64,000 bases of DNA from positions 62,001 to 126,000 of the forward strand of contig NZ_JADDXU010000003.1 of assembly GCF_015163075.1 (NCBI RefSeq). The letters run 5' to 3'. Both the position numbers and the translations under genes were made by a program. The notes beneath the pieces were generated by a model that made no database searches, was not told where the DNA came from, and was given only the letters and a program-made list of their open reading frames with translations. The DNA is from Streptomyces justiciae (GTDB lineage Bacteria > Actinomycetota > Actinomycetes > Streptomycetales > Streptomycetaceae). Below, piece by piece: positions 50,500 through 59,335 of the stretch; within the stretch, counting starts at the first letter, position 1; each line of letters opens with the position of its first letter.

Positions 50500-50773
50500 C
50501 GGTCACGCAGAGTGATGCTCACTATTTCGCTGGTGCTCGCTTCGCCGGATTAGGCGAGTGATTTGGGCCGCGTAAAAAAACGGGAGACAAGGGCGTTTGG
50601 GGTCGCTCACCTGCGACTTCAAAAACTGGTCCGGCTCGCGGTCCCCGCCCGGTCACGCACCGACGGCCCGCCACTGTTCGTGACGGGCCGTGGTGTAGGG
50701 CGCAGGCGGGTCTTCGGGTGAGTGGGCACCTCGCCGCCTTGCCGCGTGCCCGGTCGCGGGTTGACGCCCTGGT
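50442..50773. other. Gene-free stretch between convergent units
   Basis: 332 bp with no convincing reading frame. It holds the terminator of the zinc-ribbon gene, an unusually AT-rich spot around 50570-50585 including seven A residues, and a weak 8-bp hairpin ACGGCCCG/CGGGCCGT (50663-50670 with 50684-50691) that may end the tape-measure transcript. A deletion scar could lie here, but nothing shows it. Confidence 0.5.
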
Positions 50774-53700
50774 CTAGCCGAAGCCGTAGCCCAGGCCTCC
50801 GCCGCCGCGCTTGTACTTGAGGAGGATCCTCTCCAGCTCCTGCGCGGTGGACACGGCATCGATCGGTCCGTTGATGATGACCGTGATGGGAGCGGCGTCG
50901 CTGCTGCTTGTGCGAGCGACCGCGGCCCGGCCGGCAACCGGAGCAGTCGCCGCACGTCCCGCCATCCGTCCGGCCACGGCATCCATGGCGCTGTCGATGA
51001 ACGGCATCCCCGCCAGCACACCGACCGCCACACCGCGGGCGGTGTTGATGCCGTCGGGGATCATCTTCTTCGCGGGCGAGGAGATCCCGAGGGCCTTCTT
51101 CAGGGCCTTCTGCATGGAGAGGGCGATCTTCTCCATGAGCTTCTCGATCTCCTTCTCCTGGGACTCCAGTCCCGCGAGGAAGCCCTTCGAGGCGTTCTTG
51201 CCGGAGTCGTAGAGCGCGTCGGCACCCTTCTTGCCGAGCGTGGTCGTGGTCGAATCCAGCTGCTTCTGCAGCGAGTTGATGGACGCGAAGGTGGCCTTGT
51301 CCGCCCCGACGAGCGCCGAGGCGTAGGCGTAACCGGCCTCCGGGCCCATGTTGAGGATCTGCCTCAGCAGGCTCTTGTTCAGGCCGCGCTTGGCGAGGAT
51401 GTCGATGTAGCGGGTGAACTGCTTGATCTGCGCCAACTTGCCTGCGAGGCCTGCCTTGATGCCGCCCGCCGTGACCTCGCCCGGCTCCATGCCGAGGTTG
51501 GCCAGGCCCGCACTCTCGCGGGCACTCTTGGTGGTGTCCTTCGCGAACTCCTTCGCCTCCGCGATCTTCGCGGCGATCTTGTCGCGTTTCGCTGCGAGGT
51601 CGAGCAGCTTCTTCGTCTGCTTGTTGACCATCGCGACAAGCTGGTTGTCCTTCTTGCCGGTGAAGGCCTTCCAGATGTCCGCCGCGAGATCCTTGGCCGT
51701 GGCCTTGATCTGATCCCGGGTCCCGGTCAGACCCTTGATCATTCCCTTGCCGACATCCTTCATCAGCGCTTCCGTCTTCTTCGACGGAGAGCGGATCTCC
51801 AACTCGTCACGGATCCCCGTGAGGACGGAACCCGCCATCGCCCGAGCCGCGACATACACGCCAGCCGTCGAGCCGAGCCCAGCGGCCAGACCCTGCGCCG
51901 CGGCCTGCCCGGCGCTGGACGATCCGTTGAGCATGCCCGCGGTGGTCTTCGCGTCGAAGACCTTCGCCGCCTTACCGAAGAGCACCAGCTCGGGGCCCTC
52001 TTCGCCGACCATCGCGATCTCGCCCGCGACCGGGTTACCGCCTCCGGCGTACCCGTTGTACTTCGCGCTGTTGCGGCCGGCCGTGCCCTCCACACCCAAC
52101 GTGTGCTGAACGGTGTAGATGTTGACGGTCTTGTCGCGGAGCTTGGAGATCGCCCGCTGGATCGCCTGCACGACCGACGTCGACTTGTCGGCCGCCTGGA
52201 GGGCGACCAGCTTCTTCTGCTTCAGCGAGTCGACCTTCGCCTGAGCGGCCGCAACCTTCTTGTCGAGGTCCGTCTTGTCCGCGCCGACCGCCGTCTTACG
52301 CTTCTGCTTCAGCGCATCGACGCGCTCCTGCGCCTTCGTAATCTTGTCGTCGAGGTCGGTGACGTCACCCTTCAGCAGGGTCGTCTTGTCCGGGATTTGC
52401 AGGATCTGATCGGCGAGCTGCGCGGCCTCCTTCTTCGTGAGGCCCATCGCCTGCGCTGACTTGATGAACTCCTCACGGCCACGGCTGTAGATCCCGTTGA
52501 CGTACTCCCACGACTTGCCCTGCTCGCGGGCGGCGGCAGTGGCGGCATCGGTCTTGCCTGCGAGGTCCCGCAGCGCCGACTCGGCCGCCCGCGCCTTCGC
52601 TGAGTTCAGGTCCAGTTCGCCGTGCGACATGGACAGCGCCCCGGCGTTCTCCCGCGCGGCCTTGCTGGTGTCGTCGATGGACTGCTCGAACGCGTTCATA
52701 GCGCCCAACCCGGTGCGCTGGATGTCGTTGAGCGCCTGGATGCTCTGGCGCAGCCCGTCCGCGGACTGCTTCTGTGCGTCGAGCTTCGCCTGCACCTTCT
52801 GCGCCTCGGCACCGAACAGGCCCTGACTCTGAGCCGTCAGCTTCTGCTCGAACGCGAGGTCAGCGAGCGCCTGGTCGTACTTGTCGAGCTCGCCCCTGAA
52901 CTTCTCCGCGTCCTCGGGCTTGAGGCCCTTCAACATGTCGGCGAGGGCCGCCTTGGCCAGCTGGGCGTTGCCGTTCCTGACGAGGTTGGTCAGGGCCTCG
53001 TCGATGGATCCAGCGCTCTTGGTGAACTCCTCAGTGGCATCCCCAGCATCGAGGAAGCCGCCGGTGATGTCCGCACCCCAGTTGTTGATGCTCTCCACGA
53101 CGCTGGGGTTGGTGACCTTGCTGATCTGGTCGTGCAGCTTCCCAAAGTCGGCGCCGAACTCCTGCGCCGCGTAGCCGGTCACCTTGCCGGTGCGCCCCAG
53201 GTTCCCCAGCGAGGTGGTCAGCCTGTCCACGTCGGGTGGCGCCGATTCGCCCATGCTCGACAGCTCGGAGATGGCCATGACGAGCAGGCCGATCCCGGTG
53301 CCCGCTATCGCGATCTTCGCCGTGCGGGACAGAGTGCCGATCGCCGCCGTGACACCGGCCAGGGTGCCCGGGGCGCCGGCGGCTGCCGCGCGCATGGTGA
53401 CGAGCTGGGTAGCGAACACGGCCAGCGCGGCGCGGCCAGCGGCCAGCCCGAGGGCAGCCGCCTTGGTCACCTTCAGCGCCAGGGCCAGCTGAAGGAAGGC
53501 GGCGATCGCTCCGGGCGGCACTGCTGCTACGAGGCTGGCGACGGCATCGACCGTGTCGAGCAGGCTGACGCCGACGCCGCTGCCCGCGTCGAGGATGTGG
53601 ACGAGCGCTGTGGCCACGCTGCGCAGAACGCTCGACACGGTCGGGCCCTGCGCCCTGGCCCACTCCATGAACTCACTCGCAGGGCCGCCCACCTTGCCGT

Positions 53701-54400
53701 CGCTGACGCGAAGCAGGTGCACGAACCCGTCGTTGACGCTGCGCAGCGTCGTCTTAGCGAAGGTCGTGAACTTTGAGTTGAGGCTGTCGAGGCCCGGGGA
53801 TTCGATCTCCCCGCCGAGGATCGTCATGAACCGGTCGGCCTCGGTGCTGGCCGCCTTCACCAGGCCCGTGGTCTTCGGCACCAGGGCGTTGGTGATCTGA
53901 ACGCCCTTGATGAACGGCGCCATCGTGTCGCCGGCCAGCGAGTCGGACCACGCCTGGTATTCGTCCTTCAGGATGCCGACGGCCACCGCAGCTTCGCGGG
54001 TCTTCGGCGGCAGGGCCGCCATCACACGGGCGTACTCCGCCTGTGCGGTGACCGCTGCCTGAGACGTGCGCCCCGACGTCGCTACCGCGTCCTCGTAGGC
54101 CTTCTGCGCATCCGAGGCCTCCCCGAGCGCGGCCACCTGAGGGACGAGCGCCGCGCCCATCGCGAGCGCCGCCGCTGCCACGGCACCCGCCCCCGCCGCG
54201 ATCGGCGCCAGCGACGCCGCGGCAGGGATCGCCGCAGGCGCCAGCAGCTTCGTGACCTTGACCAGCTCGGAGACGGACGCCGAGCCGTTCTTGGACATGT
54301 CATTCAGGCGGCGCTGCAGTCGCTGTGCGCTGTCCCCTGCCTCGTCGAGCGCCGGAGAGAGGTCGTCCTGTCCGGTCAGAATGAAGGTCAACGACGGCAT
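50774..54400 (-). CDS. Phage tail tape measure protein
   Basis: 1208 residues. N-terminal coiled-coil/helical stretches (DEAGDSAQRLQRRLNDMSKN), hydrophobic segments around 50-90 and 290-395, long helical Ala/Lys/Gln repeats, then the hallmark GYAGGGNPVAGEIAMVGEEGPELVLFG and KKTEALMKDVGKGMIKGL of tape measure C-terminal regions. In siphophages this protein sets tail length (about 0.15 nm per residue), which would predict a tail near 180 nm. ATG 54400 has GAGGGGG 8 nt upstream. Lies directly after the capsid gene with no tail-tube or assembly-chaperone gene between them. Confidence 0.93.
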   Translation of the reverse strand: MPSLTFILTGQDDLSPALDEAGDSAQRLQRRLNDMSKNGSASVSELVKVTKLLAPAAIPAAASLAPIAAGAGAVAAAALAMGAALVPQVAALGEASDAQKAYEDAVATSGRTSQAAVTAQAEYARVMAALPPKTREAAVAVGILKDEYQAWSDSLAGDTMAPFIKGVQITNALVPKTTGLVKAASTEADRFMTILGGEIESPGLDSLNSKFTTFAKTTLRSVNDGFVHLLRVSDGKVGGPASEFMEWARAQGPTVSSVLRSVATALVHILDAGSGVGVSLLDTVDAVASLVAAVPPGAIAAFLQLALALKVTKAAALGLAAGRAALAVFATQLVTMRAAAAGAPGTLAGVTAAIGTLSRTAKIAIAGTGIGLLVMAISELSSMGESAPPDVDRLTTSLGNLGRTGKVTGYAAQEFGADFGKLHDQISKVTNPSVVESINNWGADITGGFLDAGDATEEFTKSAGSIDEALTNLVRNGNAQLAKAALADMLKGLKPEDAEKFRGELDKYDQALADLAFEQKLTAQSQGLFGAEAQKVQAKLDAQKQSADGLRQSIQALNDIQRTGLGAMNAFEQSIDDTSKAARENAGALSMSHGELDLNSAKARAAESALRDLAGKTDAATAAAREQGKSWEYVNGIYSRGREEFIKSAQAMGLTKKEAAQLADQILQIPDKTTLLKGDVTDLDDKITKAQERVDALKQKRKTAVGADKTDLDKKVAAAQAKVDSLKQKKLVALQAADKSTSVVQAIQRAISKLRDKTVNIYTVQHTLGVEGTAGRNSAKYNGYAGGGNPVAGEIAMVGEEGPELVLFGKAAKVFDAKTTAGMLNGSSSAGQAAAQGLAAGLGSTAGVYVAARAMAGSVLTGIRDELEIRSPSKKTEALMKDVGKGMIKGLTGTRDQIKATAKDLAADIWKAFTGKKDNQLVAMVNKQTKKLLDLAAKRDKIAAKIAEAKEFAKDTTKSARESAGLANLGMEPGEVTAGGIKAGLAGKLAQIKQFTRYIDILAKRGLNKSLLRQILNMGPEAGYAYASALVGADKATFASINSLQKQLDSTTTTLGKKGADALYDSGKNASKGFLAGLESQEKEIEKLMEKIALSMQKALKKALGISSPAKKMIPDGINTARGVAVGVLAGMPFIDSAMDAVAGRMAGRAATAPVAGRAAVARTSSSDAAPITVIINGPIDAVSTAQELERILLKYKRGGGGLGYGFG

Positions 54401-54408
54401 GAGCCATC

Positions 54409-54448
54409 CCCCTCAGCGAGGCGGCCCGCGCGCTGAGGGGCGGGCCGC
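54409..54448 (-). promoter_or_regulatory. Alternative hairpins covering the tape-measure ribosome site
   Basis: CCCCTCAGCG (54409-54418) pairs with CGCTGAGGGG (54431-54440), burying the GAGGGG ribosome site. GCGGCCCG (54421-54428) pairs with CGGGCCGC (54441-54448). The arms interleave with loops of 0-2 nt, so the two hairpins should exclude each other rather than form a pseudoknot. This looks like a translational switch between capsid and tape measure output. Confidence 0.5.
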
Positions 54449-54455
54449 GGACGGC

Positions 54456-55799
54456 TCAGAACGTCGGGGCGACCAGGCCGGTGCCTGCGATGACGCTGAT
54501 GGACTTCGGGTAGCGAGCCGAGTGGAGCGCGAGGTAGTTGTACACGCGCAGCAGGACCGACAGCTGGTCGGCCTTGGTCTCGCGGAACGCCTCCGCGCGC
54601 ATGATGCCCTCGTAAAGGATCACGTCGGAGGAGCGCAAGGTGATGATGCGGTCCTCGTTGGTGCCGGCCCCCAGGTTGGTGGGGATGTTCGGGTCGACGT
54701 ACACGGGCAGGCCCTGCCACGTGCCGACGAACCCTTCGGAGACGACGTCGCCCATGGCGGCGAGGACGTTCTGCGGCATGTTCGCCACCGGCACCACCAG
54801 TGGGCGGCCGGCGGTGTCGAGGGCGGCCGTGAACCAGGCCCAGCGCCGCGGGTGCATGAACACCTTGTCGGGCGGCAGGAAGCGGCCCGTGTGGATCTGC
54901 TGGATGGCGTCCGCGCCCTTGGCGTACAGCTCTCCCACCGTCGGCGAGGCGTCGGTGTACGTGATCGCGTTGATGCCGGTCACGTTGAGCAGGCCGCGCT
55001 TGCCCGCCGCGTTGTTGTTGATGACGAACGTGTCGACCTTGACCGCGAGATCGGCGGCGAGGTCGGCGAGCAGGACGTCGTCCATGTTCACCGGCGACTG
55101 GTCGATGAGCTGCTGGCTGATGACCTGCTGCCCGGCGACCGTGGCGACGTTCGCGGCGATGCTGTCGGTGGTGGCGTCGGTGTTCTGCACCGCGGTGTTC
55201 TGCGTCGTCTGCTCTGCGGTGGCCGTGCCGGTCGCGACGCGCGGCAGGTTCACGACGTCCGTGCCCGGAGGCAGGGGCAGCTTGCGGACCTGGTCGGCGA
55301 CGACGCGCGCGGAACGGGCCAGGGCGACCGCCTCGTTGACGAGCCACAGCGGCGGCACGAACTCGCCGCCAGCGCCGTCCGTGGTGGACAGCGCGCGAGT
55401 CTCCAGGGCGACCTCTCGGGTGTTGCGGCGCAGCCGGTCGGCGGCGTCGACGTCCTGACGCAGCGCGAACGCGGTCATGTCCTTCACCCACGAGGCGCCG
55501 TGCACGTCGCCCTTGCGGTAGGTGGTCTCGTTGCTGGTGACCTGAAGGCCGGTCGGCTGCGGGCCGAGCGGCGTGTACCGGGCGCGGAGGTCGGCGGCAC
55601 GCTGCCCGCGCTGCTCGGCCTCCTCTGCCTGCGCGATCTCAGCGTCCAGGCCTCGGATCTCCTGGGCCTTCGCGTTGAACTGCTGCTCTTCAGCGGCCGT
55701 CAGGCTGCGCTGCTCGGTCTGCGGCCCGGCGAGGATGGCGTCGAGCTCGGCCTTCAGCTGCGAACGGGCAGCGCGGAGGTGGGGCAGGGAAACGGTCAT
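54456..55799 (-). CDS. HK97-fold major capsid protein
   Basis: 447 residues. Residues about 1-70 are a coiled-coil delta/scaffold-like domain (LRAARSQLKAELDAILAG, then NAKAQEIRGLDAEIAQAEEAEQR). The capsid domain follows, with FVPPLWLVNEAVALARSARVVADQV, VISQQLIDQSPVNMDDVLLADLA, FMHPRRWAWFTAALD and the C-terminal SDVILYEGIMRAEAFRETKADQLSVLLRVYNYLAL typical of Phage_capsid (HK97 gp5). ATG 55799 after GAGAGGCG. No maturation protease gene is present. Confidence 0.94.
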   Translation of the reverse strand: MTVSLPHLRAARSQLKAELDAILAGPQTEQRSLTAAEEQQFNAKAQEIRGLDAEIAQAEEAEQRGQRAADLRARYTPLGPQPTGLQVTSNETTYRKGDVHGASWVKDMTAFALRQDVDAADRLRRNTREVALETRALSTTDGAGGEFVPPLWLVNEAVALARSARVVADQVRKLPLPPGTDVVNLPRVATGTATAEQTTQNTAVQNTDATTDSIAANVATVAGQQVISQQLIDQSPVNMDDVLLADLAADLAVKVDTFVINNNAAGKRGLLNVTGINAITYTDASPTVGELYAKGADAIQQIHTGRFLPPDKVFMHPRRWAWFTAALDTAGRPLVVPVANMPQNVLAAMGDVVSEGFVGTWQGLPVYVDPNIPTNLGAGTNEDRIITLRSSDVILYEGIMRAEAFRETKADQLSVLLRVYNYLALHSARYPKSISVIAGTGLVAPTF

Positions 55800-55858
55800 T
55801 GGGGTACGCCTCTCGGGACAAGGCGACGCAGCCCGCGGAAACGGCGGGGCGTCGAATC

Positions 55859-55972
55859 TCAATCCCGGTAGGTGGTGGCCCAGGTGGTGGCCTCGACTTC
55901 AGGCTCCGGCGTGGGCTCCGGCGTACCGGTGGCGGCCGTGTGCCGCCTCTTCTGTTGTGCTCTGCGACCCAT
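55859..55972 (-). CDS. Possible 37-residue protein upstream of the capsid gene
   Basis: ATG 55972 (or in-frame GTG 55975) to a TGA at 55859-55861: MGRRAQQKRRHTAATGTPE followed by Pro/Glu-rich residues and TTWATTYRD. Fills part of the 252-bp gap before the capsid gene. Basic start and acidic end, no clear ribosome site. May be real because small genes often precede capsid genes, or may be chance. Confidence 0.3.
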   Translation of the reverse strand: MGRRAQQKRRHTAATGTPEPTPEPEVEATTWATTYRD

Positions 55973-56051
55973 CACAGATCACTCACGAAGGAGTTGATCA
56001 CATGATGCCACAGCGGCCCCCGGACGTGGGAGAGTCCGCGGGCCGCCGGTC

Positions 56052-56333
56052 TCAGGGCTGCGGCAGGGAGGCGACTTCCGAGCCGAGGAAGCCGAGGACG
56101 GTCTCAACTTCGGTGTCCGTGTGAGCGGCGAGCAGGCAGGCCAGGCGCACCCCCATATAGGCGACAGCGCGCACGGTGTCGACGGGCTTGTCGGCCCACA
56201 GCTCAGCAGTGGTGTCATCCACGATCGCCGCGTACTGCGGGCCCGTGAGGTCCCCTTCGAGCATCTGGTGGGTGGCAGTCAGCAGGGCCACGGCGCCGGC
56301 CAGTTCGGCTCGGCCGTTGGGGGGCTGGGTCAC
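56052..56333 (-). CDS. Small element protein (93 aa)
   Basis: GTG start overlapping the previous stop (GTGA). Helical: AELAGAVALLTATHQMLEGDLTGPQYAAIVDDTTAELWADKPVDTVRAVAYMGVRLACLLAAHTD. Reminiscent of small replication-module proteins in actinobacterial prophages; no named family. Confidence 0.7.
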   Translation of the reverse strand: MTQPPNGRAELAGAVALLTATHQMLEGDLTGPQYAAIVDDTTAELWADKPVDTVRAVAYMGVRLACLLAAHTDTEVETVLGFLGSEVASLPQP

Positions 56334-56623
56334 CGGTTGTCTCCTTCGGGGTAGACGAGGGTCAGGGCGAGGGCCCGCTTGCGCCACAGCTCCTGGGCCG
56401 TAGTCCCCTCGCTCTGCGCCAGCTCGGTCAGCAGCGCACCAATGAGACCGAGGAGGTAGGGCGTCCCGTACTCCGCCTGAGCGCACACCTCCGCGAGCAG
56501 CAGCCGCACCGGGTCGTCAGCCGGTGGGGCGCCCTCGTCGTCGGCGATGGCCACGTAGGCAGTCACGAGCGCGATCACGTCACGCCGCGCCTCACGCGAA
56601 CGCGGGTCCAGTGGGGCCGTCAC
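56330..56623 (-). CDS. Small element protein (97 aa)
   Basis: GTG start overlapping the ATPase stop. DPRSREARRDVIALVTAYVAIADDEGAPPADDPVRLLLAEVCAQAEYGTPYLLGLIGALLTELAQ: an all-helical small protein. Its tight coupling to the ATPase and the next gene argues for a shared replication or regulatory role. Confidence 0.7.
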   Translation of the reverse strand: MTAPLDPRSREARRDVIALVTAYVAIADDEGAPPADDPVRLLLAEVCAQAEYGTPYLLGLIGALLTELAQSEGTTAQELWRKRALALTLVYPEGDNR

Positions 56624-58023
56624 GATGCCTCCCGAGCAGGTTCGCAGTTGGGATGCGCGGTCTCTCCAGAGGCGCAGTGAACGGGATCCAGGGGCGTCTT
56701 ACACACCGTGCAGAGCACCACATCAGCAACTACGCTCAGTGAGCGCAATGGCGAAGGTGACAGCGAAGGTGCCGAAGGCGCCAACACCGTAGGGCCTGGC
56801 GCCTTCGGCACCTTCGCGGCACCTTCGGCGAGGTCGGTCACGCTCAGTACCCAGACCCATCCCTTGTTGAAGGCGGATTTTTGGGAGGAAACCCCGGCCT
56901 TTGCTCGAGCACGCTGGAGTGTGCGCTTCGAGAACCCGTCCTTCTCGCCAGCCTTCAGAACGTCGCCGGCCGACGCCTCGCCCCCGTTGTCGGTGAGGTA
57001 GTCCGTGAGCCAGGCGACCGCCTCGTCCCGCTCGCTGACGTCGTCGCGGTCCACTGGTGCCGACAAGGTGTCTTCCACCGTGCGCTCGGAGACGCCCAGG
57101 AAGACCAAGCGCCCGACGTTGGCCGTGCCCTTCGCCGTCGGCACATCGAACCCCTCGATGCAGTACGCGAGCGAGGGGAGGTCGAGGCGCCCGAGGCTGT
57201 TCTTCGTCTGGGTCATGACCTGCTCGTCGGTCTCGCGGTCCCGGGCGAACGCGAGCACCGCGCGGGCGAGATCCTTGAACGCGCCCGACCCGGAGATGAG
57301 TTGGGAGGGATCGGTGCTGTTGCCCTTGTTGAAGTGGGCGATGCCGAGCGTGAGCGCCTTCGTCCGCTCGGCCATCCGCACAAGCGGTTCCAGGGCCTGG
57401 CGCACGTCCTGGGTGCGGTGGGCGTCGGTGCTGCTGCCGAGCGTCGACATGAGTGGGTCGACGATGAGGGCCGCGACGTCGTGTTCGGCGATGGCCTGCT
57501 CGATCAGGGACACGTCCAACGGCAGCGAGATCATCGTCTCGCCGCGAAGCATGTCCTCGGCGTCGACCCGGAATACGCGCTCCAGGTCGGCGCCAGCGGC
57601 AATCAGCCGCGGCACGAGGGTTCGAGACCAGGAGTCCTCAACGGCCGCGTACAAGACGTTCTTCGGCTGACCGTAGAAGGTTCCGGGGAGCTCGCCGCGG
57701 GACAGCCTTGCGGCGAGCCAGATCCCGAAGCTGGACTTGCCCGTACCTTCCCGGCCCGCGGCGAGCGTGAGCGCCCCGGCCGGAATCCGGCCCTCACCGG
57801 ACTCCGGCTCCCATGCCCAGATAACCGGCTCGGGCGCGATGGCGGACGCTGCGGTCAGCTTGATGCGCCGCTGCGGCATCTCGGCGGCCGGGGCCGGAGG
57901 CGCGCTACGCGGAGGCGTGAAGGGGTGCCCAAGCTGGCCGCCCTCGTGGCGTGCCGCCACTGCATCGCACGGCCGGCCACCCACGTTGTGGGTGCAGAAC
58001 TGGGCACGGTCTAGCGTCGTCAC
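56620..58023 (-). CDS. RepA-like AAA ATPase/helicase
   Basis: 467 residues. RecA-fold core: Walker A GREGTGKSS (Lys96), sensor/Walker B AALIVDPLMSTLG, and HFNKGNSTDPSQLISGSGAFKDLARAVL, typical of the RSF1010 RepA/AAA_25 group of hexameric helicases in phages and plasmids. After it comes a winged-helix region (VSERDEAVAWLTDYLTDNGGEASAGDVLKAG), an Ala/Pro/Ser linker and a C-terminal zinc knuckle (CTVCKTPLDPVHC...HPNC). GTG 58023 overlaps the previous stop. Probably the element's replication ATPase. Confidence 0.88.
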   Translation of the reverse strand: MTTLDRAQFCTHNVGGRPCDAVAARHEGGQLGHPFTPPRSAPPAPAAEMPQRRIKLTAASAIAPEPVIWAWEPESGEGRIPAGALTLAAGREGTGKSSFGIWLAARLSRGELPGTFYGQPKNVLYAAVEDSWSRTLVPRLIAAGADLERVFRVDAEDMLRGETMISLPLDVSLIEQAIAEHDVAALIVDPLMSTLGSSTDAHRTQDVRQALEPLVRMAERTKALTLGIAHFNKGNSTDPSQLISGSGAFKDLARAVLAFARDRETDEQVMTQTKNSLGRLDLPSLAYCIEGFDVPTAKGTANVGRLVFLGVSERTVEDTLSAPVDRDDVSERDEAVAWLTDYLTDNGGEASAGDVLKAGEKDGFSKRTLQRARAKAGVSSQKSAFNKGWVWVLSVTDLAEGAAKVPKAPGPTVLAPSAPSLSPSPLRSLSVVADVVLCTVCKTPLDPVHCASGETAHPNCEPAREAS

Positions 58024-58472
58024 GCGGCCTTCTCTCTGGGGTACGCAAGGCGCCTGCCTGGCTGACCCGGAACAGCGATGGGTGGCCAGCCGGGGGTGGG
58101 CACCAGGGCGCGGGGCGGCTGCCGGTGCGCGGCCAAGTCGAGCTCGGCGCGCGTGCGGCGGTCGGCGATGGACGGCCGCGCCCGGTGAGCCTCCCGGAAC
58201 CAATCCAAGAGAGCCTGCTCGTCGCCGTACTTGCGCCACTTCTCCGCGGCCTCGAGGGCCGCCGCGAACCGTCTGGGGTCGTCGCTCGGCAACGCCATCC
58301 ATTCGGCGCTGGCGTACTGCGGGAAGTCGCCAGAGCAGAACGCCATGCGAGCAGCTGCCCACAGTTCGACGGCGTCCGGCGACTGTGTCACCATGGCGGC
58401 GACTTCGCCCGCCGCGAGGTTTCCCTGAGACCCGCCAGTTAGCCCCTGGCGGGTCTCATCGTTTCCGCTCAT
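58020..58472 (-). CDS. DUF2742-like element protein
   Basis: 150 residues, ATG 58472. The central SAEWMALPSDDPRRFAAALEAAEKWRKYGDEQALLDWFREAHRA resembles DUF2742, found in actinobacterial prophages next to replication genes (tentative). The C-terminus is Pro-rich and basic. Overlaps both neighbours by 4 nt. Confidence 0.68.
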   Translation of the reverse strand: MSGNDETRQGLTGGSQGNLAAGEVAAMVTQSPDAVELWAAARMAFCSGDFPQYASAEWMALPSDDPRRFAAALEAAEKWRKYGDEQALLDWFREAHRARPSIADRRTRAELDLAAHRQPPRALVPTPGWPPIAVPGQPGRRLAYPREKAA

Positions 58473-58675
58473 GCGACCGCGCCTCCGGGCTTGACCGTCT
58501 GGTCGTTGAGCCACGCGTCGATGGCGCTGCGGCGGTACTTCACCCGGCCGTACTGGCCCGGGTGGGTCTTCACGTACTCCGGCCCGATGCCTAGCCACCG
58601 GTAGTTCGCCAGAGTCTTCGCGGCAATGCCGTACTGCTCCTGCACCTGCTTCGGCGTTAGCAGCGGATCTGTCAT
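58469..58675 (-). CDS. Excisionase-like helix-turn-helix protein
   Basis: 68 residues. LLTPKQVQEQYGIAAKTLANYRWLGIGPEYVK, then GRVKYRRSAIDAWLND: the compact MerR/AlpA-like winged helix of excisionases. First gene of the leftward operon, divergent from the XRE-integrase unit; it should favour excision and may regulate the switch. Confidence 0.85.
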   Translation of the reverse strand: MTDPLLTPKQVQEQYGIAAKTLANYRWLGIGPEYVKTHPGQYGRVKYRRSAIDAWLNDQTVKPGGAVA

Positions 58676-58695
58676 GCCACCGATCCTTAGCTGAA

Positions 58696-58783
58696 TCGAC
58701 TATCCAAGTAGTCGAATCGGTTGTTGCTCGGATCTTCCCGCAACGTCTTGCAATTAGTCAAGGCGCCCACTACATTCGTCGAT
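58696..58783. promoter_or_regulatory. Element switch: operator and leaderless promoter
   Basis: TCGACTA-N6-TAGTCGA (58696-58715) lies in front of the excisionase gene. For the rightward gene, TTGCAA (58748-58753), a 17-bp spacer and TACATT (58771-58776) put the transcript start at the GTG 58784. TAGTCA (58756-58761) and TGACTA (58785-58790) bracket the -10, repeating the operator half-site. It looks like a repressor-controlled divergent switch. Confidence 0.68.
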
Positions 58784-59335
58784 GTGACTAGCGAATCCAC
58801 AGTGAGCGACGTCGTCGCGGAACGCGTTCAGCAGGTACGGAAGAAGCGCGGATGGACGGTGAAGCAGCTGGCGGACCAGTGCGCAGCAATCGGGGCCGAG
58901 GAGCTCACGGCTCAGGCGCTGTACAACATCGGCAACGGGCGGCGCGACGAAGGCGGCCGGCGTCGCCGGTTCGTCACAGTGGACGAGGTTGTCGCGCTGG
59001 CGCTGGCCCTTGATGTGGCTCCAGTGCATCTGCTGGTCCCGCCAGACGCGGCCGACGACGACGAGTACCGGATCACTCCCACGAGCGTGGTGACCGCGCG
59101 GGACATGCGGGCGTGGTTCCGCGGTTACTACCCCGTGCTCGGGCGGAGCGTCCGTGACTTTCATGGGGAGGTCCCGGAGAGCGAGTACGGCCTGATCCGG
59201 ATCGCGCCCGAGGCACGCACTGACCCGGAGCAAGCGATCCGGGAGATCGACGAGTTGCTGATCCTGTTGCAGGACGCCCGCCAGCGGGCCGTCGCAGACA
59301 AGGAGACAGGGGGGCCCAATGCGAGTGTGGATTGA
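58784..59335 (+). CDS. XRE-family regulator of the element (probable repressor)
   Basis: 183 residues. VVAERVQQVRKKRGWTVKQLADQCAAIGAEELTAQALYNIGNG is a helix-turn-helix of XRE type. The rest, including TARDMRAWFRGYYPVLGRSVRDFHGEVP and EQAIREIDELLILLQDA, is element-specific. GTG 58784 has no ribosome site but an ideally placed promoter, so it is likely leaderless. The last 17 bp overlap the integrase start, coupling the two. Confidence 0.86.
   Translation: MTSESTVSDVVAERVQQVRKKRGWTVKQLADQCAAIGAEELTAQALYNIGNGRRDEGGRRRRFVTVDEVVALALALDVAPVHLLVPPDAADDDEYRITPTSVVTARDMRAWFRGYYPVLGRSVRDFHGEVPESEYGLIRIAPEARTDPEQAIREIDELLILLQDARQRAVADKETGGPNASVD

Noticed and set aside
54409..54448. H-type pseudoknot at the tape measure start
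   Set aside because: The arms interleave as in a pseudoknot, but the connecting loops are 0-2 nt for 8- and 10-bp stems, which cannot span the grooves. Alternative hairpins are more plausible.
55979..56124. Plus-strand frame starting at 56001 after AAGGAG
   Set aside because: The ribosome-like site is good, but the frame of about 40 codons runs antisense into the coupled leftward gene at 56052-56333 and its product has no structure-like pattern.
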